NCBI GenBank assembly: GCA_036924285.1
Contig: JAYKYS010000005.1
Location: forward strand, 9,734,001 to 9,798,000
Reading direction: 5' to 3'
DNA: 64,000 nucleotides
Source: Asterella californica
Taxonomy: Eukaryota; Streptophyta; Marchantiopsida; Marchantiales; Aytoniaceae
The stretch's first letter is position 1. Every line of letters begins with the position of its first letter. The notes beneath the pieces were generated by a model. That model was given only the letters and a program-made list of their open reading frames with translations. It was not told where the DNA came from and did not search any database. Of this stretch, positions 55,802 to 64,000 are shown piece by piece. The position numbers and the translations under genes are program-made.

Positions 55802-57092
55802 GAGACAGATTAGACACTAGAGGTACACAGTGTACACTACACTCGATGTTGGAATAAGGAGATAACGCAGGAAGAAGTCTGCATTCTCTTACCACCAGCA
55901 GCGATTCGGAGATGTAGATGAGTAGTGGGCAGTCTAGGAGCAGGGAACGGCATCCTCGTGCAGTCCTGCTGGTTAGACTGATGTGTCGAGGAGTAGACGC
56001 AGGAAGTAGAGGGAGTGAGCTTCCCAATGCCATTGTGACTTCTTCTCGGGAAATAGATTGTGGATTTGAGTGCAGAAGCTTTGTCCATGTCTTCTGGATG
56101 GTGGGTTCATTGAATTCGCTCCCAATTGTGCATGGGAAATGTTCTTCTTGAGTGGCGGTGACTGTCAGCAGTTGTGGAAGTGTAGCTTGACTCGTTCAGT
56201 AGAGCACTTGGGATCTACGTACGAACGGTCTTCTGGGTAAGTGATCCCAGAAGACAGAGCAGTCAGAGTAGCGAAGTGAAGAAGAAAGAAGCCTTCTTCC
56301 CACAGCAGAAGACGACATCCTCGAGTAGAAGACGGTGCAACAGTACTCACGTTTGTTGTCTTCCTCCCCAAACTATTACAAGCAGGGATGGCTTGTTAGT
56401 CAGGATCCGGACTAGAAGCCTGTCGGAATCTTAATTTACTCTTTTCATCTTGTTTTCTCTTGTTTGGCTTTTCTCATCTTCCCCATCTTCTCCCATCTTC
56501 CCCATCGTCTTATCTTCTTCTAGTGAGCTTCCGATACTTCTATTGAGCTTCCGTGAAGGTGAATGTCGTTGTAGTGCTGCAGGAAGACAACTTCCGTAGG
56601 CAGAAGCCTTGGAAGGCTACAGGGGGCATACACCCTGTGATTTATCTAACCCGTTGGAATGTGAGTGTGAGAATAATGTGTAACGACCGTTGCTAGTTGA
56701 CTTCTGCGAAGCAGGACAGCCTTCTGGAGGTGTGAGAAGACGAGTTGAACCCCCAGAAGGCGAGAATCGCTTCGGGAAGACGGTATCGAGAAGACCGGAA
56801 GAAGCAATCTGGAAGTAGGAAGATCATCTTCCCGAGCTTCTCTGTGAATAGTTGTATGATATTTTAGTTGGTAGGTGTTTGTTTAGTTCCAGAGCACCAT
56901 TTGGCGTGTCTGGAAGACGTGTAGTTTTGTGTAGTTTTGTGAGAAGACGGGATTTCTAGGCAAAACCCGTGTGTTTGTGTGTTTGAACAGATCTTAGAAC
57001 TTAGAGCGGCGTTACTTGTGCAAATCCTCTGTGGGAACGATATCTTGTATACTAAATGGCCAAAAGGAGAAATCCTGCGTCACTACAAGATA

Positions 57093-57446
57093 GCATGTTC
57101 GATTCTACTATATTTGGAATTGTCGATGGAGTTACTAACTACTCAGATTGCACGGAGGCAATCTCTACCTGATCTGCTCCTATCAGAGCTCCTAACGCGG
57201 CTTCTGATAAGCTAGAAAGCCCTGCAGTTACCTCGGGTGTCACTGAGGTGGCACCCTAAACTCCTCATCGTCCTTGGCTGGCTCTGCTGTCGCTGCTGCT
57301 GCGTCTTCCTCGGCTTCGGCTTCTGCTTCGGAAGACAGAAGCGTCTTCTGGGAAGCGGAGTCGACCGGTGCTTCTTCCGTCTTCTGGGACACGGTGTCGC
57401 GCTACTTGGCGGCTACATGCTTGACTTCTACTCCGACGCTTAGGTT
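57093..57446 (-). mobile_element. Right piece of the split LTR0
   Basis: Continues the minus-strand LTR interrupted by E1. The segment around 57205-57395 aligns with the complement of E1 LTR positions of about 24040-24215, for example TACCTCGGGTGTC, AGCGTCTTCTGGGAAGC and CTGGCTCTGCTG. Similarity fades near 57440, where E4 starts. Confidence 0.75.
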
Positions 57447-58768
57447 TGGTAGTTCTAGAAGTTAGCTCATATTACTTCTAGTCCTTTATGTATATGTTTG
57501 ACACCTTTGTATACGGTGTTAACACTATTTTGAGTCCTAGTAGGCTGATAGTATGTTAGTTATCTTGTTCAAGCATTTGTGCGCTTGTGCAAGTGACTTC
57601 TTACTTGTCTATGACGTTCAATGTACATAACTTAGGGTTTCCATGCTGATAGGGGTTTGAGCTCATGGGTTGTACTTACTTGTCGCCCATGCACGCTTTC
57701 TAGCTAATTTAAGTTATTTTTCGGGGCTATGTGTCATTTTAGGTAGTTTAAGTTTTACGCTGGCACTCTAGGGGGCTTGACGTGGTAGCTTATGAGTGTA
57801 GAAAAGTTACCAGGTAGTTTAAGGCACAAAAGGACAGTCAAGTGGAGCTATGAACTCCCATTGGTCCATTTTTGTCTTTTGTAAAACTCTAAGTTTAGAA
57901 ACAGAGCTCTAGAGGAGAGTTCGGGCAATTAGTGAGGTATCTTCGAAATCTGAGAACACAGGAAGAGAGAAGCTCGTCGTGCCAAGCACTGTCAGTGAAA
58001 TTTTTGCTCGATTTGGATCAATAAACAAGGAGTTATGCCCAATTGAAGTTCGGATTGTGCCAAAACTGTGTCACTTTTGTTGATTTTGGGGTTTTCGGTG
58101 CCAATTGCAGCAGAATTGAGGAAATCACTTCAAAACTTCGTGGTTGCGTTCACTGTCAGGAGGGCTACGACTGTCCAAAATGTTTTGAATCATTTGAGTA
58201 ACTGAGTAATTCAGGGCGGCCGCTGAAGCAGAGGGGGTCTGAAAAGCTCTTAATCTAGAGCAGCGACTTTAGAGAAGGAGATCTGGAGTTCTACAAACAT
58301 TCAGGAGTCCCAACTTCACAGGGATGTTCAGCATCCTGTAGACTTCAAATACTGTGAGAAGATTTGAAATTCATCGAGCCAATTCTCTGTTCTATGTCTG
58401 AATAGCTGTCTAGGTACCAGAAATTTCCATAATTCTCTTATTCAGAACTTTTCTGTTCATATCTCCGTGTCAGAATTTGATCTCAGGTTGAAACTTCGTT
58501 TGTGAGTTCAGTAGTACCTCATTTGCATGTAGGGGAAGTTTAGAGGTCTAAACCTTCATAGTTTTCCTCTCTTTGAGTGTCAAAGTTCACCGCTTAAGCC
58601 TATTACTACCAGTGAGATCTAAATTTCGCCTTTTGAGCATATCAAAGGATCCTACACTCCTGTGTGAGTGTTTATAGCTCCTGTTGTGACATGAAAGCCA
58701 ACCTCTTGAGTAAACAACCACAGCCAGAAGCCCGGCGCTTTCCTAGGTAGACGGATCATACTCCGACA
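57447..58768 (+). repeat. E4 5' LTR (start approximate)
   Basis: Recognised as a diverged relative of the E2 LTR: shared blocks include GAGTC(C/T)TAGTAGG, CTCATGGGTTGTA, TCGCCCATGCA and TGAACTCCCATTGGTCC. It ends CGACA at 58768 as in E2, or a few bases later. The start lacks a clear TG because similarity to LTR0 fades gradually. Confidence 0.7.
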
Positions 58769-58779
58769 TACTCTCTTTT

Positions 58780-58795
58780 TGGTGAACTCGACGTG
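58780..58795 (+). promoter_or_regulatory. E4 primer binding site, tRNA-Trp-like
   Basis: TGGTGAACTCGACGTG, identical to that of E3. Confidence 0.7.
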
Positions 58796-58844
58796 AAACA
58801 CCTAGGGTGGGAGTTTTCTTGAGAGTGTTACAGGATCAGATATC

Positions 58845-61217
58845 ATGGCCAACCAAGGATCATCAAGTGGAGGTGCTGCTGCTGCTCAGCAACCTGTTCA
58901 GTTGGATGCTGCTACGATGAAGATGTTCCAAGCTTTTTCCATGTTTATGCAGCAGCTGCAGAGCACAGAGAGGAAGGAGGTATTAGCAACCAAGGCGTTG
59001 CAATCTGTGGTGCATCAGATGGACCAGTTCAAGGGGACAGATATTTCCAAGTACGTGAGATACTATGCTAGGGAGATGGAGGTGAACAAGGTACCTGAGA
59101 AGGAGATGGTGGAGAATTTTGAGCTTGCTGTTGTCCCTGAGATTCGTGGGCGTGTGAAGGAGCTCAAGCAGCAGCAAGGACAGAGTTGGGAGAGCTTTAT
59201 GCGAGCTTTGAAGGAGGAGTACTACACTGAAGATTCAGAGAGGGTGACCAAGAGAACGTTCTTGGAGTGGGTGGTGAAACCTAACAAAGGTTTGTCTGTA
59301 AATGAGTTGTTAAGGGAGTTTGATCGTCAATATGCTCAGCTTTCTAGGACGGAGAAGCTTACACTAGAGGTTGAGAAGACCGAGCTTTTCCTACAAGCAG
59401 CGAACGTGACTATTCAGGAGAAGCTTGAGCTGTTGCTAGAAGACAAGAGTGAGGAGAGAGGATTGAAGACTGACTGGAAGGAGGTTGAAGAGGCTGTTTC
59501 TTTGCTGACCAAGAGACAGAGAAGAAGGGACAAGGTGGTGGTAAGTGAAGCAGCACCTCTGATAATTCCTGTCAAGCAGTTGCCTACTAAGCCCGCTTTG
59601 GTAATTGCTAGAGAGGAAGACTCACCGCTTGATGAGTTGATTAAGGGTATGAAGGAGCTTAAGCTTAAGCTCACTAGGTTAGAAGAGAAGGAGCAGAATG
59701 TACAACCTGCTATGCAGAGACCTCAGATGAGAGAAGGCTTTGTTCATCGTTGTATATGGTGTGATAGCCTAGACCATGTAAGGAGAGATTGTGGAGAGTT
59801 TTCAGATGCATTGAGGAAGGATCTGATCTTCTTCAAAGATGGTAAGATCCATCTGAGAGAGACTGGGATGATGTTGGGAACCAACTTTGGCAAGGGTGGT
59901 ATGAAGAGACTTGTGAATGAGATATCAGCATCACATGCTGTTTCTCTTGTGAATGCTGCTACATGTGGAGTGAAAGTGGAGATGGAGAGAGAGAAAGGGA
60001 CTACTGGGTTGTGGTCTGATGTAGTGCGGTCCGTAGCTAGAACAGAGCTAGACAAGGATGTGCTACGAAGGGTTGGCAACTCAATTCGAGAAGCTACAGG
60101 ATGGAATGATCCTGTGGATACTATGTCAGTGCATGCTTATGTTGCAAGAAGTCAGCATGAAGCTGTACTGGAAGAAAAACGCAGAAGGGAGGATGCAGGT
60201 GAGGCTTCTACAGCCAAACGACCTGCTACAAGGAGTGAAAGGGCTAGACCAGAGACAAGACAAGAGACAACACCTACTCGGGAGGAGACTATGGAGGATC
60301 TACCACCTACAATACCAAAGGAGAAAGAGAGAAGCAAGGAGAAGGGTAAGATGCCTGCATACAAACTTCAGTCTGACATTGAGATTGCTACAGACCTGAA
60401 GCAGGTGTTAAAGAATCGTATCTTGAATGGGAAGGTTGAGTTTACCTTGGGTGAGATTCTTGGGATTGCAAAGCGTGAGTTCCATGAGGTTATCATAGAT
60501 ATCATCAAGAGGAAGCGTCAGATTTTGGGTGAAGCAGCTACGCTTAACGCTCTAGGGACCAAACTGTCGGAGGATGAGGAAGATGAGATTGCTGGTTATT
60601 GCTCTCAAGTATCAGAGGGAAGATCAGATAAGCACGTGAGGTTTGAAGATGAGGTGGAAGCATCGCAGAAGAGCCATTATTCTCACAACCATTGGGCGAG
60701 AGCAACCACAGAGACCTTGGTGAAGTTGGGAGATCTAGAGGAACCTGTGGTGGCATTGATTGATCACGGCTCAGAGATTAATCTGATGTCTAAGGAGCTG
60801 TACAAGCGTGGAAGGTGACCCATAGACACCGACCATGGATGGCTTATCCGTGCTGCCAACAACCAGAGGGGAGAACTCTATGGTGCTTGTCCCAACATCA
60901 AGGTAACTGTGGGTGACATCAGTGATGTTCAGAATTTCTTTGTGCAAGACATGTCAACCTATCCTATCATTCTAGGGCAGCCCTACATTACTGCTGTTAG
61001 AATGGAGACACGAGTTATGGATGATGGTTCAGCTTATGCTAGGATACGTAGTAGAGACGGCAAAAGAGCTGTTCAGTTTTTGACCGTTGCTGCAGAACAT
61101 GAGAGGAATCGTGACAGCTTGAGAGACCGTCCACTACCTAAGATTACTCAGGAGTTTAGAGAGTCTAGGGGTTTTGGCAGAGTACCATTGAAGAGCGAGA
61201 CTTCAACGGTACAGTAG
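58845..61217 (+). pseudogene. gag: E4 gag-protease with one nonsense codon
   Basis: The ATG at 58845 opens gag with an Ala/Gln-rich start, then a capsid core (KALQSVVHQMDQFKGTDISKY) and zinc knuckle CIWCDSLDHVRRDC near 59751. The linker ends KGKMPAYKLQSDIE, and the protease has D-H-G at 60762-60770. TGA at 60816-60818 replaces a Trp codon conserved in E2 and E3 (a G to A change). The frame then stays open to TAG at 61215-61217. It contains the same slippery site as E2. Confidence 0.9.
61169..61212 (+). promoter_or_regulatory. E4 -1 ribosomal frameshift signal
   Basis: The in-frame heptamer G GGT TTT (61169-61175) is followed after 6 nt by an 11-bp stem with one A-C mismatch. GTACC (61182-61186) pairs with GGTAC (61208-61212), and TTGAAG (61188-61193) with CTTCAA (61201-61206); loop 7 nt. 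The -1 frame is open from 61175 straight into pol. Confidence 0.75.
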
Positions 61218-64000
61218 AGATAGGATTCTCGCCTGATCCAGTAGAGCAGGAAGCTTTATCCACTAGCTTCTTAGGGTTGACATCATGTGGATCAGTGTGT
61301 TATAGGAAGGTTGAGAATCTGAAGAGGTTTGAGAGGCAACATGTGAAGAGTGTACAACAATCTTTGTGGGACAGTGGAGAGTTAGCAGGAGATGAATACA
61401 TATCTGGAGTGTTTGAAGAGCAGTATTTGGTAGATACTATAGGGGAGTTGAAATCTATAGTAGAAAGTTCTATAGATGATGTAGATAGAGTGGTGAGAGT
61501 GAGCTCCAAGGAGCTTTATGATGTAATTGATAAGTTTATAGATCGGCAAGAGGTGTATGTGGAGACCAAGTACAAGTCAGTGTCAAAGAAAGTCAAACCA
61601 GTGGCTTTGCCTTTACCACTTGATTACAATCAGAAGATGGAGCAAGCTGCACGAGAACCGACGCTCAAAGGACCGAGAAGAATTGGACACCATTTCACAG
61701 AAACAACGCTGAAGGAGATGAGGATTGGAGGTGATGGATTTCTTACTGAGCAAGAGAAGAAGAGCTTCAGGGAGATGCTATCTAAGCATGGTAAGGCGTT
61801 TGCGTTTGAGTCACATGAAGTAGGATGTGTAGATCCAAGTGTAGTTGCACTTATGGTAATCTTTACTATACCGCATGTGCCTTGGAATCTACGTCCTATC
61901 CCTGTGCCTAGAGCTCATCTGCCAAAGCTGATAGACTTGCTCAATGAGAGGATTAGGATGGGTATCTTGGAACCATCTATAGCTCCCTATTCTAGCAGAT
62001 GGTTTACTGTTCCGAAGAAGAGTGGAGCTTTGAGATTCATTCAAGATATGCAGCCAGTTAACAAGGTGACTATCAGGAATATGGGTATAGGACCTATTGT
62101 AGACGAGTTTGCAGAGGCTTTTGCTGGTCGTGCTATCTATTCGATGAGACTTATATTCAGGTTATGATCAGTTTCAGTTATCCTCTGAAAGTAGAGACTT
62201 GACTACAATGAGGACACCTTTAGGGTTACTGAGGATGTGCACATTGCCGCAAGGTGCTACCAATTCCGTAGCACATATGATGAATGGCATGAATAAAGTT
62301 TTGAGGGATTTCATTCCTGAAAAAACTATGTCATTCCTTGATGATGTGCCGATCAAAGGATGTGCTGAGGAGGAGAAGAATGAGGTAATGGATCAGAGGG
62401 GGTGCCGTAAGTTTGTTGCGGATCACATAGCTGATTGTGATAAGATACTGAGTCGACTGGAGGAGGTTCATTTGACTTTATCAGGAGCAAAGTCTGTGTT
62501 TGGAGAACAGGAGGTGTTGATTGTGGGGCACCTATGTGGATCTTATGGTCGGAAACCTTGTCCAAACAAGGTTGATGCCATTCGAAGGATGAAGGAGACT
62601 TGTGGGTCAGTTACTGAGGTGAGAAGGTTTCTAGGTGCATGTGTGTTTTACCATATATGGATTCCACACTTTGCCCATGTAGCAAATCCGCTGTACAAGT
62701 TGTTGAGGAAGGGGCAGAGATTTCAGTGGCAAGAGGAGCAAAGCGAGTCTATGAGGAAGTTGAAGGATCTTTTAGCTTCACCACCAACTCTACGGAAGGT
62801 AACATATGAGTTGGGCAGATCTGTTATCCTTACTGTTGATACTAGTCCTATTGGCATTGGATGGGCTGTAGGACAGGATGATGAGGATGGAAATAGATAT
62901 GTGGTGAGTTTTGGTGCTAAGGTATTAAGTTCACGGCAGAGAGACTACCCTCAGGTCAAGAGAGAGCTATGGGGAGTAGTTACTGCGATGAAGAGTGATA
63001 AGGAATACTTGATAGGAGCACATGTGGTTGTGGAGACAGATTGTTTACCTCTCTTGGGAATGATCACTAGCTGTACAACTCCAGATATTGCTATGTTGAG
63101 GTGGATAGCATATATCAAGTCCTTGAACCCAGAATTTAGACATATTGCAGGGAAGGACAATCCTGTGGCAGATATGTTATCAAGGGCTAGGTATTACGAT
63201 GAGAAGGAAATGATAGATGACCAGGAGGATGTGGGAACAGAGTTCTATTCTAGTGCTCTTGCTAGAAGAGATAGAAGCTATTTTGCAGCCCCGTTGGAGT
63301 TTTTTGAGGAAACTGTGTATGATGGCGAGTGGTTGGATCTTGGGCGCTATTTGAGTTCACTGGAAAGGCAGGAAGGTTGGTCTGATGCAGATTTCAAGAG
63401 GATCCGTAGAACAGCTTATGGTTACTTTTTACATGGAGGACATCTATGGAAGCGCCCTAAGCTACAAGGAGGTATACCGCAGCGGGTAGTATGTGACTTG
63501 GAATTGCAGCAAAAGCTGATCAAGGAGTTCCATGAGAGTTTATGGGCCGGTCATAGAGGAGTTTGGGCTACATTTGTCAAGATGAAGGAGAAGTATTGGT
63601 GGAAGGGTATGTATAAGGATGTAGTACAGTTTGTTTCATCTTGTATACCCTGCCAGATGTATTCCAACGTACGTCATCGGGATGGATTGCATCCTACTTA
63701 TCCTTTAGCCATTCATTACAAATGGGTAGTGGATCTGGTAACTATGCCGTTTGGGCTTGGACAAATGAGGTATCTAGTCTTGGCTAGAGAAGATCTATCT
63801 AACCAAGTCGAAGGCCGTGCTCTGAGGACGAAGACCACTGCTAGTGTCTGCCGTTTTCTACTTGAAGATGTTATTTGTAGGTATGGATGTGTGGGAAAGA
63901 TCACTGCAGATAGGGGTGAGCTGGATGCACAAGAAGCAGTTGAGTTCTTCAAGCGATTGGGAATCAAATTGGCGTTAACCACTGCTTACAATCCTGAAGG
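61176..64000 (+). pseudogene. pol: E4 pol with a frameshift in RT, incomplete at window edge
   Basis: The -1 frame from the slippery site runs to a stop at 62165. RT motifs YSSRWFTVPKKSGALRFIQD are present, but a small deletion near 62142-62152 removes the start of the catalytic-Asp motif (normally I-G-D-L-x-S-G-Y-D-Q) and shifts the frame. From 62163 the shifted frame appears open to the window end: MSFLDDVPIKG, ILTVDTSPIGIGWAVGQ, VETDCLPLLGM, integrase zinc domain with CIPCQ, VVDLVTMP and TADRGEL. The window stops within the integrase core just before the catalytic Glu. Confidence 0.88.

Larger units (their letters stand above)
21363..57087 (+). mobile_element. E1: full-length Ty3/gypsy retrotransposon, split by E2 and E3
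   Basis: Flanked by a 5-bp duplication AGATA (21358-21362 and 57088-57092). Both LTRs are exactly 4629 bp and begin TGTGGTG and end CACTACA. I count roughly 22 LTR differences by eye (about 0.5%), mostly transitions. Own length without E2 and E3 is about 16 kb. Order: LTR, tRNA-Asp-like primer site, gag with zinc knuckles, protease, RT, RNase H, integrase, LTR. It is a non-chromovirus gypsy element with very long LTRs, reminiscent of Tat/Athila-type elements. It is defective: besides the two insertions it has a stop at 36963-36965 and a frameshift near 39800. Confidence 0.92.
52459..57087 (+). repeat. E1 3' LTR (4629 bp)
   Basis: Same length and ends as the 5' LTR, offset 31096. The preceding GTGAGGGTAGGCGTA is a weak polypurine tract. 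It is followed directly by AGATA. Confidence 0.92.
57447..64000 (+). mobile_element. E4: Ty3/gypsy element of the E2/E3 lineage, cut by the window edge
   Basis: LTR, primer site, gag-pro and most of pol are present; the 3' end and 3' LTR lie beyond the window. It inserted in the right piece of LTR0. It carries a nonsense mutation in the protease and a small frameshifting deletion in RT, so it is defective and probably older than E2 and E3. Start coordinate approximate (57395-57480). Confidence 0.88.

Noticed and set aside
57395..57400. TGTCGC as the start of the E4 LTR
   Set aside because: Matches the E2 LTR start, but the DNA on both sides still aligns with LTR0 to about 57440, so it is probably chance.

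Overview
The window looks like nuclear DNA of a land plant. The evidence is a spliced alpha-expansin gene, GT-AG introns, and several plant-type Ty3/gypsy LTR retrotransposons, one of them primed by a tRNA-Asp-like site. The species cannot be named from sequence alone. A non-flowering plant seems plausible, but that is a guess. About 85% of the window is mobile DNA.

Region 1 (1-9503) holds the only ordinary host gene, an intact three-exon alpha-expansin on the minus strand (3302-4979, predicted 269 aa). It lies in otherwise gene-poor DNA, with a decayed non-LTR (LINE-type) C-terminal fragment at about 7313-8165 (minus).

Region 2 (9504-16604) is a 7.1-kb DNA transposon with a TTAA duplication and 13-bp inverted ends. 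It carries an uninterrupted four-exon gene on the minus strand (12900-15353, 704 aa predicted) for a Kolobok-like DDE transposase with a SAP-like insertion. On the other strand it has an unrecognised 143-aa ORF (10556-10987), followed by a tRNA-like RNA fold and a 0.67-kb array of short palindromes.

Region 3 (18779-64000) is a nest of gypsy elements. An old minus-strand LTR (LTR0, 19766-21357 continuing at 57093) was split by element E1, a full-length 35.7-kb insertion with 4629-bp LTRs and TSD AGATA. E1 was itself split by E2 (27772-36710, in gag, TSD ACGC) and by E3 (41568-52377, at the pol 3' end, TSD GCGT). E4 (about 57447 to the window end) entered LTR0 to the right of E1. A degenerate E3-type pol fragment lies at 18779-19430. 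LTR divergence counted by eye (E1 about 0.5%, E2 and E3 about 0.2%) agrees with the nesting order.

E2, E3 and E4 are one lineage: gag-protease in one frame, RT-RNase H-integrase in the -1 frame. At the junction, E2 and E4 share a GGGTTTT slippery heptamer followed 6-7 nt later by a stem-loop. The stems differ in sequence but have the same geometry, which is good internal evidence for programmed -1 frameshifting. E3 has GGATTTT plus the same stem. All three have D-H-G in place of the usual D-S/T-G at the protease active site. E1 encodes gag and pol in one frame with three zinc knuckles and a normal DSG protease.
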